Notes: a model not told the origin generated them from the letters alone. Positions 18,836 to 26,488 are shown, numbered from the stretch's first letter. The stretch is 64,000 nt of DNA from Stutzerimonas stutzeri (GCA_002387205.1 DGLA01000016.1:124001-188000); one strand, 5' to 3'. Numbers and translations are program-made.

Positions 18836-18871
18836 CCGGGCTCGCTAGAAAAGGCGAGGCATGCTAGAAAA

Positions 18872-18896
18872 GGGGCGGCGTTAGTCGCCCTTTTTT
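18872..18896 (+). terminator. Rho-independent terminator after eno
   Basis: A 7-bp stem GGGCGGC/GTCGCCC with one G-U pair and a GTTA loop is followed by six T, 37 bases beyond the eno stop. Confidence 0.85.
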
Positions 18897-19028
18897 GTGG
18901 ATATCGGTCAGCGCTGTTAAGGTCGCCGCAGGGCGATGCGCTAGTCAGCAAAGGAAAGCCAGGGCATGTCGTTGACCGCTATTGAAGTAACGTCTTTGGA
19001 AACCAAGCGAATTCGATCCATGCCGTCC

Positions 19029-19307
19029 ATGCGCAGTCCCTACTGGTTGTTTGTTGTCCTGATTTTGCTACTGGGTGGCTTGCAGTATCGTCTGTGGGTT
19101 GGTGAGGGCAGCCTCGCCCAGGTCAGCGGGCTGAACAAGCAGATCGCCGAACAGCAGGGCGAAAATAAGCGTTTGCTCGAGCGCAACCGAATCCTCGAGG
19201 CCGAGGTCAAGGAGCTCAAACAAGGCATGGAGACGGTGGAGGAGCGCGCCCGCCACGAACTGGGAATGGTCAAAGAGGGCGAAACTCTCTTTCAGCTCAC
19301 CGAATGA
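19029..19307 (+). CDS. ftsB: Cell division protein FtsB
   Basis: FtsB is a bitopic divisome protein that forms a coiled coil with FtsL and binds FtsQ. From ATG 19029 the product is 92 aa: a very short cytoplasmic tip, a membrane segment (YWLFVVLILLLGGLQ), then a leucine zipper-like periplasmic helix (residues about 30-75) ending in the conserved ERARHELGMVKEGETLFQ. The N-terminus MRSPYWLF matches Pseudomonas FtsB. However, the frame is open to ATG 18966, and only that codon has a good ribosome site (AAGGA, 10 bases upstream), so a form with 21 extra N-terminal residues is possible. The stop overlaps ispD. Confidence 0.9.
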   Translation: MRSPYWLFVVLILLLGGLQYRLWVGEGSLAQVSGLNKQIAEQQGENKRLLERNRILEAEVKELKQGMETVEERARHELGMVKEGETLFQLTE

Positions 19308-20008
19308 ATGGTCCCGCGCTTCCACCGTTCTGGGTGGTCATCCCGGCCGCGGGCATCGGTACTCGCATGCGGGCCGATAGGCCCAAGCAGTATCTGCAGT
19401 TGGCGGGCAAGACCATACTCGAACACACCCTCGATTGCTTTCTGGGCCACGCCCGACTGCAGGGTCTGGTCGTCTGCGTGGCGAGTGACGATTCTTACTG
19501 GCCTCATCTCCCTTGTGCGGTCGACGCGCGGGTCTATCGTGCACAGGGCGGCAGCGAGCGAGCCGACTCTGTGCTCGGCGGGCTTCGAAGACTGTCCGAG
19601 TTGGGGGCGAATGATTCCGACTGGGTGCTGGTACACGATGCCGCGAGGCCCAATCTGGCGGTCGATGATCTGAATCTTCTGTTAGCGAAGCTCGCAGACG
19701 ATCCTGTCGGCGGTCTCCTCGCTGTTCCGGCGCGCGATACACTCAAATGTGCCGGTCCGGACGGGCGGGTCAAGGAGACGGTCGATCGAAGCCTTATCTG
19801 GCAGGCATTCACCCCACAGATGTTCCGGCTCGGACCGCTTCGCGAGGCGCTGGCCAATGCGCTGGGCAGGGGCATCGCCGTGACTGACGAAGCATCAGCG
19901 CTCGAGCATGCCGGGCATCATCCGCGTCTGGTGGAAGGACGGGCCGATAACCTGAAAATTACCCGGCCCGAAGATCTTCAGTGGCTGGAACGGCACTGGA
20001 AATCCTGA
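19304..20008 (+). CDS. ispD: 2-C-methyl-D-erythritol 4-phosphate cytidylyltransferase
   Basis: IspD joins CTP and MEP to form CDP-methylerythritol, the third step of the MEP pathway. The product is 234 aa with the nucleotidyltransferase signature PAAGIGTRMRADRPKQYL at the N-terminus and VLVHDAARPNL in the middle. The start overlaps ftsB by four bases. The next-but-one MEP enzyme, ispF, lies 6.6 kb downstream; in many bacteria ispD and ispF are adjacent, and here the formaldehyde and OYE genes sit between them. Confidence 0.95.
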   Translation: MNGPALPPFWVVIPAAGIGTRMRADRPKQYLQLAGKTILEHTLDCFLGHARLQGLVVCVASDDSYWPHLPCAVDARVYRAQGGSERADSVLGGLRRLSELGANDSDWVLVHDAARPNLAVDDLNLLLAKLADDPVGGLLAVPARDTLKCAGPDGRVKETVDRSLIWQAFTPQMFRLGPLREALANALGRGIAVTDEASALEHAGHHPRLVEGRADNLKITRPEDLQWLERHWKS

Positions 20009-20033
20009 CGCTCTCATACTCTGCAGAGCGTCA
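20006..20033. terminator. Inverted repeat between convergent ispD and the baeRF gene
   Basis: A 9-bp perfect stem (TGACGCTCT with AGAGCGTCA) and 10-base loop begin at the end of ispD. There is no clear T-run on either strand, but the position between converging genes suggests a shared transcription-end structure. Confidence 0.4.
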
Positions 20034-20069
20034 GTACGCCCTGCAGAGCTTGCAGTGGCGAGTGGCAGA

Positions 20070-21236
20070 TCAGTACCTATAGATTGCGGCGGCGCCGTTT
20101 TCGGTCGGCATGCGTTCGGTAGGCACCGAAATGACTTCCCCCCCTTGTTCCAGGGTCCAGATGGTGAGTTCGTCGAGCAGGTCGGGAGTGGTGGCCGAAT
20201 CGTCTTCCACGGCGATTGCCTTGCCTTCTTCTCTGTTTGCCACGCCTGGAATCTGCCGCTCGGCTTCTACCAGCAGCGTTGCGACCCGGCCTTCAAGCGT
20301 AGCTTTGCCGATCTGGTCCAGCTGATCCGTGGCCAGCCCTTGGCCGCGCGACTCCCCGTATTGGTTGATGAAGCCTTCGAGCCGCTTGATATAGCGCGGC
20401 TGCATCACCATCCAGCTCTTTTGCCGAAGGTCGTCATGGCTCAGCAGAGAGGCGTCGTTCTCGATGCCTTCAGGTAACAGGAATTCGTTGTGACTCAGCT
20501 TGCGGAAATGGAACTGGTGTTCGGGCAGTGCAGCGAGAATCAATGGCAGTCGTGACTTGCGGCTGTGGTGTTCGAGGATCGCACGGTCCACTTCGCGAAA
20601 GAAGCGTTCGCGGTCTCGGTCGATTTCATCCTGGCGCCCGGCGCCCCCGCTTTCAACCTGCATCGGGTCGCCACGCTCGCTGGCGCGGCTGTAGCCCTGC
20701 GGAAAACCGGTTTGTCCCTTTTCGGTGAGCTCACGCCCCAGGGCCTCCTCGACTGTCTTTGGAACGCCTTCACCCAGCTTGACTTCGTCTATGCCGTCGC
20801 GGTTGCCCTCGAACAGGCGTACCGCATCAAGCGTGATCGCCAGTATCTGGTAACGGTCAGCGGACTGGGCGATGCGCAGCAGAGGCTTAAGGTGCATGCG
20901 ATCGTTGGCGACAGCCAGCTCTGGCACGCTGCGCTGCAGTCGGAAGACCTCGAAGTAGTCGGCGGCACCGAACACTGCAAGCCCGTCACGGCTGGAATTC
21001 CAGAAATTGACGTCATCGATCAGGTCATGGAAAGGCTTGAGCAGGGTCTTGGCTTGTTCTGCGCGGCCCTGCTGTTTAAGCGAGTCTTCCAGCTCGCGGA
21101 CCAGGTGTTTGAATCGAATGGGATCCTGCTGACGCTCGGGAAAGCTGCGGTGCGTAGGCTGATACAGCGACAGGCAGGGGGCTTCACGCTTTGCCAGTAG
21201 TTGCGACATGGTTTCACGATCGAGCAATCTGTTCAT
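20070..21236 (-). CDS. baeRF family protein (bacterial eRF1-like)
   Basis: The protein is 388 aa from ATG 21236, which has a GAGAGG ribosome site; the frame extends 16 codons further without support. It resembles the bacterial archaeo-eukaryotic release factor (baeRF) superfamily. An N-terminal domain starts CLSLYQPTHRS, a second domain starts RYQILAITLDAVRLFEG (about 129), and a third contains GRVATLLVEAERQIPGV. It ends in the typical GGEVISVPTERMP...AAIYRY. At residues 196-202 the loop SGGAGRQ, followed by a helix with RERFFREVDRAI, sits where eRF1 carries its GGQ loop. It lies 81 bases downstream of an HPF-like gene in the same direction, suggesting a ribosome rescue or hibernation role. 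That role is inference; no function is shown by sequence. Confidence 0.8.
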   Translation of the reverse strand: MNRLLDRETMSQLLAKREAPCLSLYQPTHRSFPERQQDPIRFKHLVRELEDSLKQQGRAEQAKTLLKPFHDLIDDVNFWNSSRDGLAVFGAADYFEVFRLQRSVPELAVANDRMHLKPLLRIAQSADRYQILAITLDAVRLFEGNRDGIDEVKLGEGVPKTVEEALGRELTEKGQTGFPQGYSRASERGDPMQVESGGAGRQDEIDRDRERFFREVDRAILEHHSRKSRLPLILAALPEHQFHFRKLSHNEFLLPEGIENDASLLSHDDLRQKSWMVMQPRYIKRLEGFINQYGESRGQGLATDQLDQIGKATLEGRVATLLVEAERQIPGVANREEGKAIAVEDDSATTPDLLDELTIWTLEQGGEVISVPTERMPTENGAAAIYRY

Positions 21237-21317
21237 GTACGGCCTCTCGTTTATTGAATGGTGCGGTCCCTCATGGGTTTCCATCGGCCCGCTTGGGCAG
21301 GTCGTGTCGGGTGGCTA

Positions 21318-21635
21318 TCAGTGATGGTTGAGTTTTTTATCCAATGCATGAGCCAGTGCATGGCTGAGCTTTTCGGCGGCACCCTCGATGGCCAGGTTGA
21401 GCGAGTCAGCCTTGTGGCTTGTTGAGATGGGTTCGTGGCCCTTGACCCGAGCCTCCATCTGACAGCGCTTGTCCTGTGGGCCGCTTTTTCCACTGTTTTC
21501 GTCGTTGAGATGAACTTCGACTCGGGTCAGCTGATCGTCGAAGCGTTCCAGTTCGCTCTCGACCGTCGCTTTCACGTGCTCTTCAAGGCTGCTGGTCACG
21601 TCGACGCTGTGATTGCTGTTCACCAGAATCTGCAT
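21318..21635 (-). CDS. Short HPF/RaiA-like ribosome-associated protein
   Basis: The product is 105 aa, the size of a short-form hibernation promoting factor or YfiA. It starts MQILVNSNHSVDVTSSLEEH, continues with the beta-strand segment LTRVEVHLNDENS, and has a second helix (KADSLNLAIEGAAEKLSHAL). This is the beta-alpha-beta-beta-beta-alpha arrangement of the S30AE fold. Unlike classical HPF, the middle carries an acidic and polar insert (NSGKSGPQDKRC). The ribosome site AGGAGGA is near perfect. It is probably cotranscribed with the baeRF gene. It is likely a paralogue, since the main pseudomonad HPF is normally encoded beside rpoN, outside this window. Confidence 0.8.
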   Translation of the reverse strand: MQILVNSNHSVDVTSSLEEHVKATVESELERFDDQLTRVEVHLNDENSGKSGPQDKRCQMEARVKGHEPISTSHKADSLNLAIEGAAEKLSHALAHALDKKLNHH

Positions 21636-21699
21636 GATGTCCTCCTGATTGGATCGCCGGCTCGCTCAAGCAGAGGGCCGGAGGCACCGGCTTCAAAAT

Positions 21700-21727
21700 T
21701 TCGACGTGGTGGGTTAAGCCGGGTTCC
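21700..21727 (-). promoter_or_regulatory. Candidate sigma-E/AlgU-type promoter for the HPF-baeRF pair
   Basis: Read on the minus strand, GGAACCC is followed after exactly 16 bases by TCGAA. The recalled sigma-E consensus is GGAACTT, 15-16 bases, TCnAA; the -10 fits fully and the -35 at five of seven positions. It lies 65 bases upstream of the HPF-like start codon. This is a sequence match only. Confidence 0.4.
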
Positions 21728-21766
21728 GCCTGAACTTGGCAGTCGGACGCGCGGCGCAGTCGCAAC

Positions 21767-22666
21767 TCAATCGCGTTCTGTGCGGTATTCGGGGCGGATT
21801 GCGAGGCCTTCCTTCAGGGCATGGACCAGAAGCCTGACCTTAGGCAACGGGTATCGTCGTTGCGGATAGACCGCCCAGACTGCCGTATTCGGTGGCTGGT
21901 GGGTTTCCAGCAGAGACACAAGCTCACCGCGGAGCAGCGGGCCCTGAACGTAATAATCCGGTAGCTGACAGAGGCCAAAGCCCCGAAGCGCAGCGTCCAG
22001 CACCGCCTGACCACTGTTGCAGCGCCAGTTTCCGGATGGCTTGAACAGCTGCTCGCGGCCATCGACCTGCAACACCCAGCTATCCCCGGTGCCCACCAGG
22101 CAGTTGTGACGCGCCAGCTCCGAGAGCGTGTGCGGCCTCCCGTAGCGTTCCAGATAGCTTGGCGCGGCGCACAGATACATGGCGCGCGGGGCGATGCGTG
22201 TGGCGACCAATCTGGATTCGCCCAGACGACCGAGACGTATGGCAAGGTCGTAGCCTTCCTGAACCAGGTCCAAGGGGCGGTTGGACAGTTCGATATCCAC
22301 CCGTAGCTGCGGGTGCTGCGCCATGAATTCGTTCACCAGCGGAACGATGAAGCGCTCTCCGTATGTCACCGCTGCAGTCATGCGCAGCAGCCCGGTCGGC
22401 GCGGCATGCAGATCGCTGACGGCATTGAAGGCCTCGTCGCGCTCCTCGATGAGCCGTTGGCAGCGGGCCAGAAAGGTGTGGCCCGCCTCGGTCAGCGAGA
22501 CTCGCCGGGTCGTGCGGTAGAGCAGGCGTGCCTGCATGCGTTCTTCGAGACGCGCTACTTGCCGGCTGACGTGTGATGAAGAGACACGCAGCTGCTCGGC
22601 TGCGCGCATGAAACTTCCACATTCGGCCACGGCGACGAACTCATCGAGGCCTTCCCAGCGATTCAT
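21767..22666 (-). CDS. LysR-family transcriptional regulator
   Basis: The product is 299 aa with an N-terminal winged helix-turn-helix (residues 1-60, SFMRAAEQLRVSSSHVSRQVARLEER). The effector domain is periplasmic-binding-protein-like (about 90-295, with GLLRMTAAVTYGERFIVP and LSNRPLDLVQEGYDLAIRLG). It is divergent from frmA with 137 bases between, the classic arrangement for a LysR protein controlling its neighbour. It therefore probably regulates formaldehyde detoxification. The effector is unknown, and it is not the FrmR repressor type found in enterobacteria. Confidence 0.92.
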   Translation of the reverse strand: MNRWEGLDEFVAVAECGSFMRAAEQLRVSSSHVSRQVARLEERMQARLLYRTTRRVSLTEAGHTFLARCQRLIEERDEAFNAVSDLHAAPTGLLRMTAAVTYGERFIVPLVNEFMAQHPQLRVDIELSNRPLDLVQEGYDLAIRLGRLGESRLVATRIAPRAMYLCAAPSYLERYGRPHTLSELARHNCLVGTGDSWVLQVDGREQLFKPSGNWRCNSGQAVLDAALRGFGLCQLPDYYVQGPLLRGELVSLLETHQPPNTAVWAVYPQRRYPLPKVRLLVHALKEGLAIRPEYRTERD

Positions 22667-22739
22667 TCAAGCTCCAGGCAACAGATCTCACAGAACGGGA
22701 TTATCCCTGCAGAGCATTAATGTTTCCATAAATGGCTTA

Positions 22740-22768
22740 TTAACCCTGCCCACAATAGAAACTACACT
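22740..22768 (+). promoter_or_regulatory. Candidate frmA promoter with upstream LysR-type sites
   Basis: TTAACC (22740-22745), 17 bases, TACACT (22763-22768) is a reasonable sigma-70 promoter 35 bases before the frmA start. Just upstream, 22,710-22,742 is AT-rich and contains the palindrome CATTAATG, the near-palindrome CCATAAATGG and flanking TTAAT/ATTAA arms. These are plausible LysR-binding features, but the protein's site is not known. Confidence 0.45.
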
Positions 22769-22803
22769 TCGGGTGATACTTTCCCATCGCGAGTAAAGAC
22801 TCC

Positions 22804-23919
22804 ATGACCATCAAGTCCCGCGCGGCAGTCGCCTTTGCCCCCAACCAGCCCCTGCAGATCGTCGAGGTGGACGTCGAGCCGCCGAAGGCCGGCGAGGTAC
22901 TGGTGCGCATAGTCGCAACCGGTGTCTGCCATACCGATGCCTATACGCTTTCCGGCGAAGATTCCGAGGGCGTGTTTCCCTGCATTCTCGGACACGAAGG
23001 CGGCGGCATCGTCGAGGCGGTTGGTGAAGGGGTGACAACCGTTGCCGTTGGCGACCATGTGATCCCGCTGTACACAGCCGAATGCCGCCAGTGCAAGTTC
23101 TGCAAATCTGGCAAGACCAATCTGTGCAGCTCGGTCCGCGCGACCCAGGGCAAGGGCCTGATGCCGGACGGCACCACGCGCTTCTCCTACAACGGCGAGC
23201 CGATCTATCACTACATGGGCACTTCGACCTTTTCCGAATACACCGTGTTGCCCGAAGTCTCCGTGGCGAAGATCCCCAAGGAAGCTCCGCTGGACAAGGT
23301 CTGCCTGCTCGGCTGCGGCGTAACCACCGGCATCGGTGCGGTGCTCAATACTGCCAAGGTGGAGGAGGGCGCGACCGTTGCGATCTTTGGCCTCGGGGGC
23401 ATTGGTCTGGCAGCGATCATAGGTGCCAAGATGGCCAAGGCCAGCCGGATCATCGCCATCGACATCAATCCATCGAAGTTCGCCATCGCCGAAGAGCTGG
23501 GCGCAACAGACTTCGTCAATCCCAAGGAACACGACAAGCCGATCCAGGAAGTGATCGTCGAAATGACCGATGGCGGCGTGGATTATTCCTTCGAATGTGT
23601 CGGCAACGTCCAGCTGATGCGCGCGGCTCTGGAATGCGCCCACAAGGGTTGGGGCGAATCGGTGATCATCGGTGTGGCCGGTGCGGGTCAGGAAATCAGC
23701 ACCCGCCCGTTCCAGCTGGTGACCGGTCGCGTCTGGCGAGGCAGCGCGTTCGGTGGCGTCAAGGGCCGTACCGAATTGCCGGGCTACGTCGAGAAGGCTC
23801 AGTCCGGCGAGATCCCGCTGGATACCTTCATCACCCATAACATGGGGCTGAATGAGATAAATCAGGCCTTCGACTTGATGCACGAAGGCAAGAGCATTCG
23901 AACCGTCATCCATTTTTAA
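22804..23919 (+). CDS. frmA: S-(hydroxymethyl)glutathione dehydrogenase (class III alcohol dehydrogenase)
   Basis: This zinc enzyme oxidises the spontaneous formaldehyde-glutathione adduct to S-formylglutathione with NAD, and also reduces S-nitrosoglutathione. The product is 371 aa. The catalytic zinc ligands lie in GVCHTD and GHEGGG, the structural zinc cysteines in CRQCKFCKSGKTNLC, and the Rossmann motif GLGGIG is near residue 198. It is followed by fghA, which hydrolyses the product, so the two genes form a complete formaldehyde detoxification pathway. The alternative name is adhC. Confidence 0.97.
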   Translation: MTIKSRAAVAFAPNQPLQIVEVDVEPPKAGEVLVRIVATGVCHTDAYTLSGEDSEGVFPCILGHEGGGIVEAVGEGVTTVAVGDHVIPLYTAECRQCKFCKSGKTNLCSSVRATQGKGLMPDGTTRFSYNGEPIYHYMGTSTFSEYTVLPEVSVAKIPKEAPLDKVCLLGCGVTTGIGAVLNTAKVEEGATVAIFGLGGIGLAAIIGAKMAKASRIIAIDINPSKFAIAEELGATDFVNPKEHDKPIQEVIVEMTDGGVDYSFECVGNVQLMRAALECAHKGWGESVIIGVAGAGQEISTRPFQLVTGRVWRGSAFGGVKGRTELPGYVEKAQSGEIPLDTFITHNMGLNEINQAFDLMHEGKSIRTVIHF

Positions 23920-23928
23920 GGAGCAGCT

Positions 23929-24016
23929 GGAGGCTTGAAACCGGAAGCTGAAAGTGAACGGCGCCGACGCGGCGATCAACGTGACTAAAGCTTCCAGCTT
24001 CCAGCTTCCAACTTCC
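23929..24016. repeat. Heptamer tandem repeat with an inverted partner between frmA and fghA
   Basis: AGCTTCC is repeated three times plus a variant AACTTCC in tandem at 23989-24016. The upstream segment 23929-23954 carries GGAGGCTTGAAACC and GGAAGCTGAAAG, complementary to these units (GGAAGCT pairs with AGCTTCC). The whole could fold as a long hairpin in several registers. It fills almost all of the frmA-fghA gap. Repeat-unit number could vary by slippage. Confidence 0.6.
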
Positions 24017-24028
24017 AAAGGGTTTCCT

Positions 24029-24874
24029 ATGACTCTCGAAATCATCGCCAGCCAGAAAAGCTTTGGCGGCTGGCACAAACGTTATCGGCACCGCTCGTCT
24101 ACGTTGAACTGCGACATGGTGTTCGCTGTGTACTTGCCGCCCCAGGCAGAGCAGGGCAAGAAACTGCCGGTGCTCTACTGGCTGTCGGGGCTGACCTGTA
24201 CCGACGAAAATTTCATGCAGAAGGCCGGGGCACATCGCCTGGCGGCCGAGCTGGGGCTGATCATCGTCGCGCCGGACACCAGCCCCCGGGGGGAGGGCGT
24301 CCCCGACGATCCGCAAGCCGCCTATGACTTCGGGCTCGGAGCGGGCTTTTACCTCAACGCTACGCAGGAACCCTGGGCCCGGCACTACCGCATGCATGAC
24401 TACGTGGTTGACGAGCTGCCGGCGCTGATCGAAGCGAATTTTCCGGTATCGGACAAACGCGGCGTCAGCGGGCATTCCATGGGCGGCCACGGAGCCCTGA
24501 TTTGTGCCTTGAGAAACCCGGGGCGTTATCAATCGGTGTCGGCCTTCGCGCCGATCACCAATCCGGCCGATTGTCCCTGGGGCGAAAAGGCATTCTCCGG
24601 TTACCTGGGTGAGGACCGTTCACGCTGGCGCGATTGGGATGCCTGCGCGCTTCTCGCCAAGGCGCAGGAGAAGCTGCCGATACTGGTCGATCAGGGAGAT
24701 CGCGACGACTTCATGGCCAACCAGCTCAAGCCCGAGGCGCTCGAAGCGGCTGCCACAGCTGCTGAGCATCCGCTGACGCTGCGTATCCAGCCAGGCTACG
24801 ATCACAGCTACTACTTCATCAGCAGTTTTATTGACGACCATCTGCGACACCACGCCGAAGCGTTGAAGGCCTAG
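24029..24874 (+). CDS. fghA: S-formylglutathione hydrolase
   Basis: The enzyme hydrolyses S-formylglutathione to formate and glutathione, completing the pathway begun by frmA. The product is 281 aa from ATG 24029 (MTLEIIASQKSFGGWHKRYRH). The alpha/beta hydrolase (esterase D) nucleophile Ser150 lies in GHSMGGHG, the acid is in VDQGDRDDF and the histidine in GYDHSYYF. The frame is open upstream through the heptamer repeat to 23954, which I do not regard as coding. Confidence 0.96.
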   Translation: MTLEIIASQKSFGGWHKRYRHRSSTLNCDMVFAVYLPPQAEQGKKLPVLYWLSGLTCTDENFMQKAGAHRLAAELGLIIVAPDTSPRGEGVPDDPQAAYDFGLGAGFYLNATQEPWARHYRMHDYVVDELPALIEANFPVSDKRGVSGHSMGGHGALICALRNPGRYQSVSAFAPITNPADCPWGEKAFSGYLGEDRSRWRDWDACALLAKAQEKLPILVDQGDRDDFMANQLKPEALEAAATAAEHPLTLRIQPGYDHSYYFISSFIDDHLRHHAEALKA

Positions 24875-24992
24875 GTGGATGCCGGCGAAGCCTCACTCGC
24901 ACGTCGGGCACGGGGCCGTTTGCACGATGGGTGATCAGTAGAAACCTCGGCCAGGTCATCAGACGTATTGCTCAACCCTGCCTGAGCCGAAC

Positions 24993-25026
24993 AAAAAAGG
25001 CCCGACCGGACACCCGGTCGGGCCTT
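24993..25026 (-). terminator. Rho-independent terminator of the OYE gene
   Basis: A 13-bp perfect stem (AAGGCCCGACCGG with its complement) and loop ACAC are followed, on the minus strand, by six T. It ends 14 bases from the stop codon of the minus-strand OYE gene and may also slow read-through from fghA. Confidence 0.9.
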
Positions 25027-25039
25027 CCATCGCAAGGAG

Positions 25040-26089
25040 CTAGAGCGACGGATAATCGGTATAGCCCTCTGCACCTTTGGCGTAGAACAGTTCAGGGCGC
25101 GGCTCGTTGAGCGGCGCATCTTGACGCAGTCGCTGAACCAGGTCGGGATTGGCGATGTAGGGGATGCCAAACGCTACGGCGTCTGCTTTGCCTTCAGCCA
25201 GCCAGGCGTTGGCTTGCTCCTTGGTGAAGCCCTCGTTGGCGATATAGACGCCTCCAAAGATTTCCTTCAGTTGCGGACCAAGACTGTCTTCGCCCGCCTT
25301 TTCTCGGGTGCAGATAAAGGCGATACCGCGCTTGCCCAGCTCCCGTGCGACATACCCGAAGGTCTCGGCACGGTTAGAGTCGCCCATGTCGTGAGCGTCG
25401 GCGCGTGGTGCCAGATGTACACCTACGCGGCCAGCACCCCAGACCTCGACTGCAGCGTCCGTTACCTCCAATAACAAACGCGCCCGGTTTTCCAGCGAGC
25501 CACCATATTGATCGGCGCGCTTGTTGGTGCTGTCCTGCAGGAACTGGTCGAGCAGGTAGCCATTGGCACCATGAATCTCGACACCGTCGAAACCGGCTTC
25601 ACGCGCGTTTTCGGCGCCCTTGCGGTATGCCTCGACGATGCCCGCTATTTCCTCTGTAGCGAGGGCGCGAGGTGTTTCGTAGCCCTTCATCGGCCGTACC
25701 AGGCTGACGTGGCCGTCTGGTTTGATGGCGCTTGGCGCGACCGGTAGCTGGCCGTCAAGGTAGATCGGGTCGGAAATTCGGCCAACGTGCCAGAGCTGCA
25801 GCACGATCTTGCCGCCCTTGGCGTGCACTGCATCGGTAATCTTCTTCCAGCCCTGAACCTGTTCGGCGGACCAGATACCGGGGGTGTCCGGGTAACCGAC
25901 GCCCATCGGCGTCACCGATGTGGCTTCGCTGATTATCAGGCCGGCCTCGGCCCGCTGTGCGTAGTAATCGGCCATTAGATCCCCGGGAACACGGCCCGGC
26001 TCGGCGCGGCAGCGTGTCAGCGGCGCCATGATGATGCGGTTGGCCAGTTCGAGTTCGCCAATCTTGATCGGGTCGAAAAGTGTAGGCAT
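25040..26089 (-). CDS. Old Yellow Enzyme family ene-reductase (NemA/XenB-like)
   Basis: This FMN-dependent NAD(P)H oxidoreductase is of the class that reduces activated alkenes, N-ethylmaleimide, nitrate esters and nitroaromatics. The product is 349 aa with a TIM barrel. N-terminal MPTLFDPIKIGELELANRII and APLTRCRA are typical. The substrate-binding pair is in GVEIHGANGYLLDQFLQD (His-x-x-Asn), and the phosphate-binding end is in ADAVAFGIPYIANPDL. The ribosome site is AAAAGGAG. An ArsR-type regulator lies just upstream in the same direction, so the pair is probably an inducible operon responding to reactive electrophiles. The exact substrate cannot be told. Confidence 0.92.
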   Translation of the reverse strand: MPTLFDPIKIGELELANRIIMAPLTRCRAEPGRVPGDLMADYYAQRAEAGLIISEATSVTPMGVGYPDTPGIWSAEQVQGWKKITDAVHAKGGKIVLQLWHVGRISDPIYLDGQLPVAPSAIKPDGHVSLVRPMKGYETPRALATEEIAGIVEAYRKGAENAREAGFDGVEIHGANGYLLDQFLQDSTNKRADQYGGSLENRARLLLEVTDAAVEVWGAGRVGVHLAPRADAHDMGDSNRAETFGYVARELGKRGIAFICTREKAGEDSLGPQLKEIFGGVYIANEGFTKEQANAWLAEGKADAVAFGIPYIANPDLVQRLRQDAPLNEPRPELFYAKGAEGYTDYPSL

Positions 26090-26128
26090 AGCGATGCTGC
26101 TCCTTTTGCACGGTGAGGGCTGTGAAGC

Positions 26129-26431
26129 TCAGAGTTCGTGTCCAAGTCGGGCGACGAAGGCTTCGATGGCCGGTTCATTGCGTTTGAAGAAATGCCACTG
26201 GCCAACCTTGCGGTTGGTGACAAGTCCCGCTCGTTGCAGGGTTGCCAGGTGTGCCGATACGGTGGATTGCGACAACCCGGCGCGCTGGTCGATCTGCCCG
26301 GCACACACACCGTTATCGAGCGAGTGGTGTTGTTCGGAGAAATAGCGTTGCGGTTCCTTCAGCCATCTCAGGATGTCCCGCCGCAACGGGTGGGCGATTG
26401 CCTTGAGGATGTCGTCGAGTTGGTCGGGCAT
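26129..26431 (-). CDS. ArsR-family (winged helix) transcriptional regulator
   Basis: The product is 100 aa from ATG 26431 (MPDQLDDILKAIAHPLRRDILRWLKE). The winged helix covers about residues 5-85 with the recognition helix in RAGLSQSTVSAHLATLQRAGLV. I see no CxCxxC-type metal motif; the single cysteine (GVCAGQ) could serve as an electrophile or redox sensor, which is inference. The frame is open 38 codons further upstream across a palindrome, so the short start is preferred although its ribosome site is weak. It ends 40 bases before the OYE gene starts. Confidence 0.88.
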   Translation of the reverse strand: MPDQLDDILKAIAHPLRRDILRWLKEPQRYFSEQHHSLDNGVCAGQIDQRAGLSQSTVSAHLATLQRAGLVTNRKVGQWHFFKRNEPAIEAFVARLGHEL

Positions 26432-26472
26432 TGCCTTGGCCGGTCCGTATATCGAGATGAAGCGAACTATAT

Positions 26473-26488
26473 ATCGCCTCGAGGCGAT
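26473..26488. promoter_or_regulatory. Perfect 16-bp palindrome, likely ArsR-regulator operator
   Basis: ATCGCCTCGAGGCGAT is an exact palindrome located 42 bases upstream of the ArsR-type start codon and bordered by the AT-rich TATATA. On the minus strand the TATATA would suit a -10 element next to the palindrome. Dyad sites of this kind are usual for ArsR dimers, so autoregulation of the regulator-OYE operon is likely. Confidence 0.6.
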
